64,000 nucleotides of DNA from NCBI RefSeq assembly GCF_028009165.1, contig NC_079242.1, forward strand, positions 2,976,001 through 3,040,000, read 5' to 3'. Below, piece by piece: positions 1 through 12,129 of this stretch. Origin of the DNA: Akanthomyces muscarius (lineage: Eukaryota; Ascomycota; Sordariomycetes; Hypocreales; Cordycipitaceae). Both the position numbers and the translations under genes were made by a program. Numbering within the stretch: the first letter of the stretch is position 1; each line of letters starts with the position of its first letter. A model generated the notes under the pieces. The model saw only the letters and a list, made by a program, of their open reading frames with translations. It did not search any database and was not told the origin of the DNA.

Positions 1-237
1 CCAGACGGTCACGTGAGATATGCCTCCAACAAGGACGATAGCCAAGCAAGCCGTTGCCACTTGATCCTGGGCGATTTATCACCGTGACCAAAACAATCAG
101 GCCAGCAAAACTACATTAATATCCCTTTTAAGATACGGTAATCATCCTCATCGCCTCTCGGCAATTCCATCCTTTTGCGTTCCTGGATGCAGTGCGGGAC
201 GGGACTGAAAAAAGCATCTATACACAACACCTCAAAA

Positions 238-668
238 ATGACGTCGCCGGACAGCAAGGATGAGAAGCAGGCGCTGCCATCCAACCCTCAAGATCTAGCC
301 ACGGTACGCGCTTGTAAAAATATAGAGAAAGCCAAGGTGCATCCCTAATACAGCACACAGGCATACCGTGAAATCACAAAGTAAACCCACACACCCTTGG
401 ATGCTCTCCGCCCACGGCCATCCCCCGGCATGCAAACATCAACGGGGATGAGGGCACGCATTTTATAAAACAAGAACAAATGAATACTAACGCGTAATCT
501 AGGGGCGAGCAGACCGCCACGCAGCTCGAGGCCAACCTCTCCAACCTCGAGTCCAAGCTCGACGCCATGCTCGCCGCCTTTGAGCAGCAAGAGGGAAGCG
601 ACAGCAAAATCGGCGACAAGACGGGCTCAAATGGCGACGGCAGCAGCAACACCAGCAAAGGCGCATGA
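238..668 (+). CDS. Small acidic coiled-coil protein, three exons
   Basis: Reconstructed exons are 238-303, 361-380 and 503-668, giving an 83-aa protein. The only combination that keeps the long heptad-rich C-terminal frame open uses a 20-nt middle exon; joining exon 1 directly to exon 3 shifts the frame and hits a stop. Introns are GT-AG (57 and 122 nt), the second with a TACTAAC-like branch site. The product starts MTSPDSKDEKQ, carries a helix around residues 23-57 with Leu spaced like a coiled coil (TATQLEANLSNLESKLDAML), and ends in a Ser/Gly/Asn-rich tail. I do not recognise a named family. Such short helical proteins are often subunits of complexes, but no function can be assigned from the sequence. 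Confidence 0.65.
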
Positions 669-1607
669 ACCCGACACTCCTAAAACATCTTGATAGACCA
701 GACATTGCCAAAAAAAAATGGACTACGAGCCGTGAGGCTTTGACGAGCGACATGACCGCAGCAAAAAGATGTACATGGAAGCTAAATCGTTCAACTTCAA
801 AGTGATATTAGAAAATGCTACCGTGTCTTTCACCGTGACGCCTCAAAGGGCAGGGGCCTAAAATCCTTCTTTGGCCGACTATGCCACCATACAAAACACA
901 AACAGTAACTCGCGTGTGGAAATTAAAAACAAGGAGCAATCTTTGAATATATAAACCAAAAGAATTGAGGAATTTGTAATGTGAATTGACGTACAGAAAG
1001 GCCCCCCCCCCCAATAAGACAAGCAAAGAAAAACGCACTCGCACCGAACGAAAATAGACAAACTTACTGAAACCTGCAAATTACAGATGGACAAAAAATA
1101 CGAGTTATGAAATGCCCAATGCCAGCACCTCCTGTCCATCGCCAGCACATCTTGCCCTTCGCCAAATCAACAGCCCATAGTTCTTGTCCCGCTGGGTCTT
1201 CTCCCGATCTGGGTAGCCCTTTGCTTCATGTTTTTCTTGTTTTTGTTCTTGCGGGCTCGGAAAAAGAGAAAAAATGTCGTAGCCGCCATAATGACCAGTC
1301 TCCACAAACACCAAAACGACTCGAGTTAAAATACAGTAGAGAAAGTAATGCTTGCTCAAAGGCCTCCCAGCGTCTCAGCAATCGTCTTCGGTTCGAAACA
1401 GCGTGCCGTCGAGTTGAGAGCGTTCGTGGAGCTTCGATGATTGGGGCATTTTAAGAAACGTCATTGCGATGATAAAGAGAATATCCGCTTTGCCATGCTG
1501 CCTATCAAGCAAAAATGAATAAATAAAAAGGTGAGATGAAAATTTCTCTTGGTCGTAAACAGATTCCACGCATCATGTCAAACAGTTTTGGAATACTCTC
1601 CATCGCT
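669..1607. other. Intergenic, convergent 3' ends
   Basis: Non-coding stretch between two converging genes. It should hold both 3' UTRs. A C11 homopolymer lies near 1002-1013. I see no gene or RNA here. Confidence 0.6.
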
Positions 1608-4600
1608 CTAGTTGGAGAATCTCCGGGTATCAGCCATTTCTTGACGTGTTCTCGAGATTGCGTCTTGCCTTGAGTTCGGGTCGTTGCCGTTGGCTGCGGC
1701 CGCTTCTCGGGCCTTCATCGTCTCGCGAGACGTAAAGGAGCGGCTTTCCATGGCTGGACGCAGCAGTCCGCTATCTTCCTTGTGGAGCGACGAGTTAGCG
1801 TCCGCCTGCATGGCGAGCAGCTCACGCTCACGGTTTTTTTCCAAAAGCGGCCCTCCAAGAGTCGCACACTTGAGGATGGTCTGAATCAGCTGGTTCTGCT
1901 GAAGCGGTTTGGACAGATACTCGTCCATCTGAGCCTGAATACACTTCTCGCGATGCCCCATCATTGCGTGGGCGGTCAGGGCGATGATGGGTGTGCGATG
2001 TGAACCCATGCTACGCTCGTATTCGCGAATCTTGCCGGTGGCCTCGAAACCACCCATGATGGGCATCTGAACATCCATCAGAATAACGTCAAACTTCTTC
2101 TCCTTGACAGCCTCGACAGCCTCCCAACCGTTGCCAGCCACGGTGACAACGTGGTGGTACTTCTCCAAGATCTTGACAGCTAACCTCTGGTTCACAGTGT
2201 TGTCTTCAGCCAGCAGAATCTCAAACGACTTGGTGTTGTCGGCCAGAGTTGGCGTTGCTCGGTTCTCCAGTGCGGGAATCATGCCGTTGCCCAAGTCAAT
2301 CAGCTTGCACGGTGTAGTCATGCATGAGGAGATACCCAGGTCCAGGCACGACTTGAGGCTCACATGCACCACTGGCGCAAGCAGAACGATTGGCAGATAC
2401 TTGAAGTCATCGACGGCACGGAGTCTCCGCGCCATCTCGATGGAATCGACGAGGATGGCATCGTACGGCAAGGCGCCGCCAGACTTGAGTCTTGTCAGGG
2501 CAGAGCTCTTCTCCGAGTCGACCACGACAGGGTGCATGCCAATCTGCTCCAGCATGGCACGAATCTCAATACCGGAGCTCGATTGAGCCTTGTCCACAAA
2601 GAGAACCTGGTGGCCGCGGTAGGGCTCCAGCTGCTTGAACAGAGTCTCATGATCATCCATTGCGAGCTTGACGCGGCAGGTAAAGTGAAATTGACTGCCA
2701 CGGCCGGCTTCACTGTTGACCCATAGGTCACCACCCATGAGGTTGACCAGTCTCTTTGAGATGGACAGACCAAGACCAGTGCCACCAAACTTGCGGGTCA
2801 TGGAACCATCGGCTTGCTGGAATGTGTCGAAAATAAGGTCCAGCTTATCCTTAGCAATACCGATGCCCGTGTCTTCCACGACAAATTCAATGGCATACTG
2901 CCCATGTCCAACCGCCTCATCCAGTGTACTCTTCTTGATTATGAGGCTAACCTCACCATGCTCGGTAAACTTGATGGCGTTGCCCACAAGGTTGAGAATA
3001 ATCTGTCGAAGACGGAAGCTATCACCAACAACGTGATCGGGGACGGAGCTGTCGACCTTGTAGGTGAGGTCGAGGAATTTTTCGTTGGCCTTGACAGCCA
3101 GGGTCTTGAGCGCATTGAATACGGTTCCACGTAACGTATACGGGATCTCTTCAATGACCATTCTCCTGGCTTCAATCTTGGACAAGTCCAGGATATCATC
3201 AATAATCGTCAGGAGGCTGTTCGCAAGGTTATTGACAATGTTCAGCATTTCCCTCTGATACTGTGTCAGGTCGGTATCCAAAGTCAGTTGCGTCATGCCA
3301 ATGATGCCGTTCATGGGGGTTCGAATCTCGTGAGACATGTTGGCCAGGAATTCGGATTTGGTCTTGTTGGCCAGTTCAGCCGCCTCTCTGGCCTGCGTGT
3401 TTCGTTGAATACTGTCTCTTAGATTTGAAATCATTTGGTTGATCTTGCGTTTCAGCTCGTCCATTTCACCAGATGCTTCGACATCGACAAGCTTGGTAAA
3501 GTCCCCGTCTGTGGCCAGGTTTGTAATGTCGGAAAAGGCACGCACTTGGGTTGTTAAGTTGGCAGCCATGGTGTTGACGTCTGTTGTGATTTCCTTCCAT
3601 CGTCCGTTCAATCCAGCAATGTCGGCTTGGGCACCCATCTTGCCGTCGACACCGACATCCTTTGCAACTCTCTGCACCTCGTAGCAGAAACTCGAGAGTC
3701 TACCAACCATGTTATTGATGGTTTCTTTGAGAACCTTGATTTCTCCGTTTGCTTCAACATCGATGGTGCGGCTCATGTCGCCGTTGGCAATGGCTTGCGT
3801 AACAGCTGAAATACTTCTGACTTGTACTGTAAGGTTGGAAGCCATGGTGTTGACGTTTTCGGTGAGATCCTTCCATTTGCCCTCGACGTTGGCGACCTGG
3901 GCTTGGCCACCAAGTGTTCCTTCGGTACCGACTTCGCGGGCGACCTTGCTGACTTCGACGGCAAAGGTACCGAGACGGTCGACCATCTGATTGATTGTGT
4001 TCTTGAGCTCCAAAATTTCACCCTGAACTTCTACGCCAATCTTCTTTGTGAGATCACCCTTGGCGACAGCGGTAGTTACCTTTGCGATTTCTCGCACCTG
4101 GGTTGTGAGGTTCATGGCCATACCGTTGACGTTTTCGGTAAGATCACGCCATGTACCCTCAACGTCGTGAACGGTGGCCTGGCCACCGAGCCGGCCTTCG
4201 GTACCGACTTCTCTGGCAATCTTTGTGACTTCGCGGGCAAATTGTGACAGTTGGTCGACCATGGAGTTGATGGTGGACTTGAGTTCGAAGATTTCACCTC
4301 GGCAATCGGCTTGGACCTTTTGAGTGAGGTCACCCTTGGCGACGGCCGTCGTGACCTTGATAATGTCACGTACTTGAGTCGTCAAGTTGTTGGCCATGGC
4401 ATTGACGTTGACGGTCAGGTCGTTCCACATGCCCTTGACTCCCCCCACATCGGCTTGTCCGCCGAGTATACCCTCAGTGCCGACGTCTCTGGCTACTCGT
4501 GTGACCTCGGAGGCGAATGTTCGCAGCTGGTCCACCATGGTGTTAATGGTTTGCTGGAGTTGGAGAATTTCTCCACGAGCGGGTCGTTCAATCTTCTTGG

Positions 4601-5563
4601 TTAAATCACCGTGGGCGACGGCCGTGGTGACGGAGGCAATTTCTCGCACTACACGGGTTAGGATGAGGTGACGAGCTGACGAAAGAGTGCAGAATACTTG
4701 CCTTGATCAGTGAGATTCTGGGCCATGACGTTGACGTTGTCAGTGAGCTCCTTCCAGGTTCCGTCAACGCCGCCGATACGGGCCTGGCCACCAAGCAGAC
4801 CCTCGGTACCGACTTCACGAGCGACGCGGGAGACTTCCGAGGCGAAGATTTGCAGTTGGTCCATCATGGCGTTGATTGTGCGTTTGAAAGTAGTAATTTC
4901 GGGATCCATCTCGACGGTGTTCATACGAACCTTCATGGTGAGGTTACCGCGTGCAACGGCCGTGATGATTTCACCAATTTCGCGAAGGGCTTTTTGGAAG
5001 GCTTCGTTTGCCTTTTGATGCTTCCATAGTTCTCGTTCGAGCGTAGCGACGCGTTCCTGCTCAAGCACCTCGAGAGCGCGCTCCTGAAGATGCTTTTGCT
5101 CAAGGAGCTGAGCATTGACGCCAGCCAGCTCGTGACGCTGGTTGTCGAGGAGCTTAGACTGGCCATCGACGTGCTCGCGAAGGCCCTCGAGCTGCTCCTT
5201 TGTTATGTGGCCGCCGAAACGTGAGCCCTCCATCAAGCCTGGGTTGGCCTGGAGGAGCTTTGCCTTGGCGGCGCGGACGGCTGGAGAAACGGTAGGATCC
5301 TCGCCAAAGACTGGGTCGTTGATTTCGTTTGGGGTTTCGGGGAGAGAAGCAGACGGTGCAGTGGAAGCCCTCCGCTCGAGGTGAGCGATTCTCAGGGCGA
5401 GTTTTTGCAGCTCAATCTCGAAGTATTGCTTGGCGGGGGAGTCGTCTCCAGGAAGCTTGATCTTGGACCCGAGTGATACGGTGAGCGAAGACGCCGTCTT
5501 GGGGTCCGAGGCAAGAGAGGAGACGACTTGGGCAGCCGCGGCGAGGACAGAGTCGTCAACCAT
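1608..5563 (-). CDS. nik1: Group III hybrid histidine kinase (HOG-pathway osmosensor)
   Basis: Cytoplasmic hybrid sensor kinase feeding the Ypd1-Ssk1/Skn7 phosphorelay; in fungi this group controls osmotic adaptation and is the target through which phenylpyrrole and dicarboximide fungicides act. Exons 5563-4702 and 4648-1608 give 1300 aa, the usual size. The N-terminus has a coiled-coil stretch, then six tandem HAMP units of about 92 aa (roughly residues 195-700, repeated signature VAREVGTEG and LGGQA). The HisKA H-box (SHEIRTP) has the phospho-acceptor His near residue 727. The ATPase N-box (NLVGNAIKF), G1 (DTGIGIA) and G2 (GGTGLGLSI) follow. A receiver domain carries the phospho-acceptor Asp near 1146 (LMDVQMP). 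There is no transmembrane segment. The single intron (4701-4649, 53 nt) starts with GC rather than GT: CAAG/GCAAGT is the only donor that restores the HAMP frame. The start at 5563 is the first in-frame ATG. Confidence 0.96.
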
Positions 5564-8500
5564 GGCGCCGGGCGAGACTGCTAAGCCGCAGTCTGAAGCA
5601 AAATGGGAAGTTTCTGGTGCGTTTTGAGCCGCAATAAAATTAATTTGTGTTGTATAGGCGGGTGGCGGGCTTTGAGATGAATCCAACGGGTGGGCGTCGT
5701 CAGTATGGCGAATCGCGGGCAGTCGTACTCGAGAGCGACGGCAGCCGATGCTGGCTAGTTGACAAAAACGACTGTAGAAAAAAATACAACCCGAACAAAG
5801 GTGCGCGATGCACTCTTAGCACGATCGCATCCTTTGGCTGGCGAGGAGCACAAAAGGAGGGTTGGTCGAGAGGCGATTGGGCGGTTCGTTGAAAAGGGAA
5901 GTGCGCGCGATCGGGCGGAGAGGAGGGAGAGAATGAGGAGGTGCTTTCAGCGGTGGTGGCGGGTGACCCGTGGGCGAAGACGCTGCCCAAAAAGCAGCGC
6001 AAGGGCTCTGGCGTCGAGCAAGGCCAAAGGAGAGGAGGGTGAGAAGAAAAAGCCAATGTCGACAACGGCCCTGGAATGCTGTGGCAGTTGCGATATGGTG
6101 ATTCAAATGGCAGCAGATGGCGAAAGGAAAAAAGAGAAGCTGTAGCGGTCGCGAGGTCGGGTTCCACGTTCTCGAAGGCTTGGGGCGACAAGACGCTGCG
6201 GCGGCGGCCCTGCTGTCGACTCGGTCGGTAGGCACCTACTGGTAGGTAGGAACAGGCAAAGCGGTAGGCGTGAGCGGGCGGATGGTGGGCGACACTGTGC
6301 GAGGGAAGTTGTGGGGGTGGAACAGTGGGAGAGGTGGCTCAAGTGGCTACCGCTGTGAGAATTCGGGATTACAGGCTGTACCCTAGAGTGCTTAGCTGCC
6401 CAGCTAGCTGCATTTTTAGCAGGAGGATCGTTGGTCAAGCGGGTCGTTTTTTTTTTTTTTTCCTTCTCTACTTTGGTTGCTTTATCATCTTGCCAGGCTG
6501 CCGGTTTTCCAATCTATCCCCGTCTCTTGTCCTGGTTGGTCAGGCGGAGCTGTCCAGCCGAACGGCGAACGCGCAGCAAACGGGCTGAGCAGCGGCGTCG
6601 ATATGGTCGGCGATTACCAGGCAGCATGCCTGCCGCGGCTGATGGCGAAAACGCCAGTGTTCCAAAGAAATTTGCACCCCAAAGACATGTCGAACACATT
6701 ACATATGATGAATAATGCAACAGGCACGCTCAGGAGCAACGCCGACGCCAGCTGCTCACACGGCCGCCTTGTGGCTGCCAGCTGCGCCCACAATCAGTCG
6801 CCGCACAATACGAACAAAATCGATCGACTGCCGCTAATGAAAAAAAAAAAAGGGCCAACCAAAGCGACAGCGCCGGCAGGGTCTGGTGGATCAATTTCAC
6901 ACCGGCCAGGCCGCTCCGACCATCACATGAGCCAACCAGGAGATAGGCTTGAAGAAAAGTACAGTGCCTCTCAGCCTGGCGCACGGTGAGAGCCGCTAAC
7001 AATACGAGATTTCGGGAGGAGGCCCAGGCACACACCAGATGAGTGGCGGGCGGTTAAGTGAGGTGAGGTGATGTGGTGAGTGCGTAGCTATTTCATCCAC
7101 CAGTCGCCTGAGACGCCGCCTGAGAAAAGAAACGGCCTCTAATAAAAGCTTAGCGCGTAGATATTGTAATATTTAGTCTTGTTGGTCTTTATCTCATTTA
7201 ATTTTAATTTTTATTTAATTTGAGTTTTGGCAAGACGGACGCGCCGACGAGAAAAACATACAAACGCCTGCCTATACCTAGGTAGGTACTGGAGAAGGGG
7301 GGCAGAGAGCAGCACGCCACAACCTGACAAGACGTTGGAAAGGGGCGCCTCCAACACGCGAGGCCCAAGCCAGCAGCCAGCAGCGCCCGTTGCGAAATGG
7401 ACACTGTCGCTGCAAGTCTGGGGCACGCAACGCCGTAGCGCCACCCAGAGAGAGAGCGTTATCTTTGGCGTGAAAAAAAAGACGGCCAAAGAAAAAGAAA
7501 AGTGACAGAATCCCCCAAGGGTCTTACTTTGAAACAGCCGGGATATTTATGCGGTAAGCACTTTTTTTTTTTGATTAATATCTAGCACCTCTTGTTATTA
7601 TAATTCGCGAGTCACGATCATTCGACAGCAAATCAAGGTACGGATTAGTGTCGGCTGTATCCCACACAATGCCGAAATCCAAAGAAGAACATGCCACTTT
7701 TTTTTTTAGCGGCCAACAAGGCCCAAAGAGTCTAGTTACAGCACACTCGAGGTACCTTGGGCCGGCTCGGATCTAGCACTCTCTGCCGCAAATGTGATTA
7801 CCTAGGTAGCGGTACGGAGCATCCATAGGTACTGGTACACGTTCCCCCAACTCCCCAACTCCCCAACCCCCCAAGGCCCAAGGCCCAAGGCCCAAGGCGC
7901 AAACGGGCGCAAACACCCTGGTCGGCAGCGCGCACATTGGCCCGCGGGGAACTGAACCCCTGGGGCTCGTCATCTCAGCCCATCACGCTCCTCTCTTATT
8001 TATTAATCCCCGGCTTTCAGCATCGCTTTGCCGTCATCTCGGCGCCTTCCAGTCACTGGTACTCCCCCCCCCGTCAATCCTCCCGTCAACCCTCTCCTTT
8101 CCCGACTTCTCTCCTCGTCTCCGTCACTCGTCCCTCCGCCGCTCCGCCCACATCATCCCTCAAATTGTGGGGGTTTGGACCCCCAAAATGCTCGCCCAGC
8201 CCAGGAGGACCCGCTTGCACTACGTCACTGGCAGGGGGGCTCGAGTAAACACTCGCACGGACAACCAGCCGAGGTGAGGTGACAAGGGGGAGACGTACAG
8301 ATCTTTTTTCCCAAAACTACCAGTAGTCGAATAATCATTTCTGTCGCAGTATTGTCCTGGTCGTTGGTTTTCGTCTTGCTCATTGGGGATTAGCGGAGAG
8401 GAGACTGCTCCCCCTCCTGCAGATCCAATATCCTCTATTGCCGGGGCGCCAGTTGACTGGCACCTGGCACTTGGCAACTGCAAATCCGGAGCTGATAAAT

Positions 8501-9501
8501 GTCGAGGCGGCCGGGGACTGTAAAACACAATCGGTCCCTTTAATATCCTGCACTTAACAAGGACATGGCATGATGCTGATTCATAATCCCAGAGCTTCAG
8601 AGCAGCTGCAATCCGTGGCGTGACTGTCTTGCCGCGTAATCGCTGCACACAACACGGATGTTGCCGTAGACGCAGCCTTGTACAACGGGATGGAAACTCC
8701 CATTCAACATGCTGGATTAATCATCAGCGACGAGGGCCCATCTTCGTTCTTTTAGAATTGGAGGACTTGCTGCATGTCCCTCCCCACTGCTCACCCTGAA
8801 GAGGCTCATCATACCTGTTCCCAGCCTACATCGTCCAAGGCTGAGTTTATGAGCGTTGCGCAGCGGCCGCACAATCGAAAGAATTGATCAAGAAAATACG
8901 TCTTGAACCCGTTTATGCCACTTTCAGTTGCTTCACGTGTCTGTTATAACTGCTTACAATTTTTCGATGCCTGAATACCGTTGACCCGACCTTCGACGGT
9001 GTTGACCACGACTTTTCCACACAAGTACCCTAACATAAACATCTCGAAAGCTTGGAAAATCCAAGTTCTGATATGCGTGCTGGACTCATCAATGTAAGAA
9101 ACAGATACTTCCCTCTCTTGTACAACTGCCACGAGACAGCGCAGCCTGATCGAACCGGTTTTGGTAATTGCCAACTGTAACGAAGCATGTCAGTGATGGC
9201 ATTAGTATGTGAAGCGGAAACAGTGTGTAAAATATACTACGAAAGACAGACTTGAAGAGTAGGAAACCATCAGAAGTCGGAGATCACAGATCGTCTCTCC
9301 ATGCAGCTTGAAGAGAGGCAGAGGGCGGAGGCACATACGTTCATACTGCAAGCTCTTTTCTCCTGCAGCTCTTGATAGCTAGATGAGAGGATGCGTTGCA
9401 TACAAGAACCTATGATCGGACAAACCTGGTATATTGCCACTTAACTACTTGAGATTTCGTTTCTGCAGCCTTGAGGCTTAATTACCAACCCTCCTTCTTT
9501 G
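5564..9501. other. Long intergenic region upstream of nik1
   Basis: About 3.9 kb without a gene I can support. The part next to 5563 is pyrimidine-rich when read toward nik1 and probably holds its promoter and leader. It contains T-runs near 6447-6461 and 7562-7570, A-runs near 6840, several TACCTAGGTA-type palindromes (6241, 7275, 7799), a small tandem repeat at 7844-7899 and a CT-rich block at 7980-8160. Short open frames in this stretch look random. Confidence 0.55.
7844..7899. repeat. Short tandem repeats (CCCCAACT and AAGGCCC units)
   Basis: Three to four copies of a CCCCAACT-like unit (7844-7872) run directly into about three and a half copies of AAGGCCC (7873-7899). This is seen directly in the sequence and lies in non-coding DNA. 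Confidence 0.75.
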
Positions 9502-10770
9502 CTATTTCGTGCTCATCAGCTTGTGAGCTTGATGCTCATCGCCAGCTCTCCTTCTCTGGTATTTCGTGCTTCTCTTTGCCCCGTACGCGGCCTCTGCACG
9601 CTCCAACTCATCCAGCTTAGTCTGATCCTCCTCGTCGCCGTCCTCGTCACTACACACCGGATCGACGCGAGGCTCACGCAGCCGCAATGGATCGCGCGGC
9701 CGCACCAGCTTGGCCGCCCCGACGACTGCCCTTGTCTCCTCCTCTGCCGCCACAACGACGGCCGCTTCTCCTTTTGCCCCGAGGCCGTGGGCCAGCCACC
9801 GACCATCTTTCGTCGTGTTCAGATGGCAGTGCAGATACGTCTGGCCCTCGCGCGCCCTGTTCCACGCCTCGAAGCCGACAAAGTACAGCATGGCGCTGCT
9901 GATGCGCGACGGCCAGTCCACGGCCGGAAGATGGCACGCCTCGCGCAAGACGTCGGCCGCGGCCAGAACGCGCACGCAGCGCTCCGCGTGCGGCCGCAAG
10001 TCGGTCGCTGAGCGCAGTCCTCCCGCCTTCGGGCCGCCACCGGGTCGCTTCCTGAGCGCCTCGACGAAACGCTCTGGCGGCTGCAAGCCTGACAGCAGCT
10101 CGCCATACGGCAACCAGCTTGTATACTTGGCCTTTTCCGCGAACAGCTCGTCCGGAAACGTGCCGACAATGATCGCAAAGAAGAAGATGAGGAGCGCCTC
10201 GTCCACCAGCGTGCCCCAGCCGCCGCACGGCTCCGTCGACCACCGCCACCGGCCTCGCTTATGCTTGCTGGTATCCGCCGCCTCCTTCATGGCCACGCCG
10301 CGCATCTGGGACACGCGCACCAAGGCCGCCGTCTGCTCGTGCTCCAGCAGCGCCTTGCCGACGTACGCCAGGTCGACCAGGTCCTTGCCGGGCCACCAAT
10401 CGCCGCGCTGGACACGAGGGGACAGCGCCGGGGCCTGCAGCTGATCCAGCGGGCACATGAGAGGCGGCTCGTCCAGTACCGAGTCTGGGAAGAGCTTGTC
10501 GTCGCGAGGCGGGAACGACGCATCCAGTCTTTGCCGTTCGGCGGCGGCCAGGTTTCGTATGTGAAGAGCGAGCTGGGCAGAGAATTGCAGCATGTCCGGC
10601 GCCCATTCGGTCCGAGAAACCCTGGGCGCCAAGAGTAGAAGCTCCTTGTCCTTTGCTGCCCAGCTCTGGTAGGCTCTTTTGAACCATTGATCGTGCCTTG
10701 CGGTATCGGTTGCAGTGACGTGGAAGTTGTGCCGCAAGAGCGACTGAAGTGTTGCTATAATGTCGTCCAT
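9502..10770 (-). CDS. Hypothetical protein, 422 aa, single exon
   Basis: An uninterrupted ATG-initiated frame of 422 codons in otherwise non-coding surroundings. I recognise no family. There is a Trp-rich N-terminal half (WWPGKDLVDLAYVGKAL, WSTEPCGGWG), one hydrophobic stretch around residues 190-205 (ALLIFFFAIIVGTF) that may be a membrane segment or buried helix, and an acidic then Lys/Arg-rich tail. No signal peptide or catalytic motif is evident. The last 60 bases contain an imperfect repeat (a CTCCTTCTTTGCTATTTCG-like block recurs about 57 nt later), so the C-terminus may be recently altered. Length and even composition argue for a real, probably lineage-restricted gene. Confidence 0.6.
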   Translation of the reverse strand: MDDIIATLQSLLRHNFHVTATDTARHDQWFKRAYQSWAAKDKELLLLAPRVSRTEWAPDMLQFSAQLALHIRNLAAAERQRLDASFPPRDDKLFPDSVLDEPPLMCPLDQLQAPALSPRVQRGDWWPGKDLVDLAYVGKALLEHEQTAALVRVSQMRGVAMKEAADTSKHKRGRWRWSTEPCGGWGTLVDEALLIFFFAIIVGTFPDELFAEKAKYTSWLPYGELLSGLQPPERFVEALRKRPGGGPKAGGLRSATDLRPHAERCVRVLAAADVLREACHLPAVDWPSRISSAMLYFVGFEAWNRAREGQTYLHCHLNTTKDGRWLAHGLGAKGEAAVVVAAEEETRAVVGAAKLVRPRDPLRLREPRVDPVCSDEDGDEEDQTKLDELERAEAAYGAKRSTKYQRRRAGDEHQAHKLMSTK

Positions 10771-12129
10771 TGCAGCGCAGTTGCTCTTTTGATCATGATA
10801 TTGTTTTATTTGACAAAGACTTGTTTGGAAATGGTGCGCTAGCCTTCAAGTCTTATAGTGTGAGTGGAAAGGCTGACTAGTGACTCACAGCGAGAATGAT
10901 CGCTTTCCCTGGGGTGGCTGAGCGCCTGCTGCGAGAGGATGTGCCGTTTTCTGTTGACATATTTGTTTATCGAACAGCTAAAAATAAGCCACTGATTGAT
11001 AAAATCATACTTTTCCGCACGACCAGCCGTTAGGAAGCGGCGGCTTTAGTAGCCGCGAGGCTGTAGCAGTCTGGGCGAAGAAGGTGATGTCAGCAAAGCG
11101 TTGACGGTGGCGCCATTCAGAACAGCTGCATATTTAATGAGCTATTCAGCCTCTGCAGAGAGAGCCGAGGAACGATGCAGTGTTGTATCTTTATTATGCG
11201 ACTGCATATCTAGGTACGTAGTTGCGCAGCCTCTTCTATTCGATAGGGCTGACACTAACACGACTGTAAGTGGTCGCGCGGCATAACACAAGCCAGCTAT
11301 TACAAGGACATTATTTGAAACAATTTCTTCTTGATTCCTTTTTCGCATTTGAACGCACTACTAGATTTCCGGACTTGCCTTTTTGGAACGCCTTGATGAA
11401 GCGTTACACGAATCATCGCTGCTGGGAAAGCACAGCTCAGAGGCGCAGCACTCACAAGCATGCCTGCTTTATTAGCGGCTCTGTCGCCACTGTACATAGG
11501 TAGTTGGTAGTCAAGGACGTCAAGCGTCGACGCCTGCGACTGGTCGCCTCGCACCCGGTTACAGGTGATCCAGATCCACGTCATCTATTTTTCTGCGCGG
11601 TGCGGCGCGGCGCATCCACAGACCCCTTGGCTTTGGCCCTCCGGAACAAAAAGTCAAAACGCGACTGATGCCGTTTCATCTTACCATTCATAATCAACGC
11701 AACTTCTAAATATTTCATCCTTTTAATCGTTCACATTCAATTCTGCCTCTACAAATCTGGCTATCCCTTTTGTCAGCCTCAAAAGTGACGTCGCGCGCCG
11801 GACCCCGGATAGACCCTCTCTTCCTACTTGGCCTCAGCTCCCCTCGCCGCCCGAGATATCCGACGACAACCTCGTCAGCAAAAGCTCCCCTGCAACGGCT
11901 CCCACGCAACGATACCACAAAACCGGACCCCGACCATACAACATACAGAATCTCTTCTCCGTCATGGCTAGATAGAGCATCGCGCGCCTCTGACATTCTC
12001 CACCAACACCACACATCCCTTTAGCCGACACCTTTGTCGCCGGGCTCCTCGGGCCCCCTTGTCGCATAAGCGACCACGCACCACCACCCTCGACGCACCC
12101 GCAACAACACACACGCACAGCTCTACACC
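10771..12129. other. Divergent intergenic region
   Basis: Promoter region shared by the minus-strand hypothetical gene and the TVP38-like gene. The last 300 bases are C/T/A-rich, as expected of a fungal 5' leader. A CTAGGTAC palindrome lies near 11210. No gene or RNA seen. Confidence 0.5.

Noticed and set aside
5564..5686. Longer N-terminus for the histidine kinase
   Set aside because: The frame is open upstream, but the first codon there is not ATG; the first ATG is at 5563.
5700..6191. 163-codon minus-strand frame upstream of nik1
   Set aside because: Low-complexity Ser/Pro translation of a pyrimidine-rich leader; it overlaps another open frame of the same kind.
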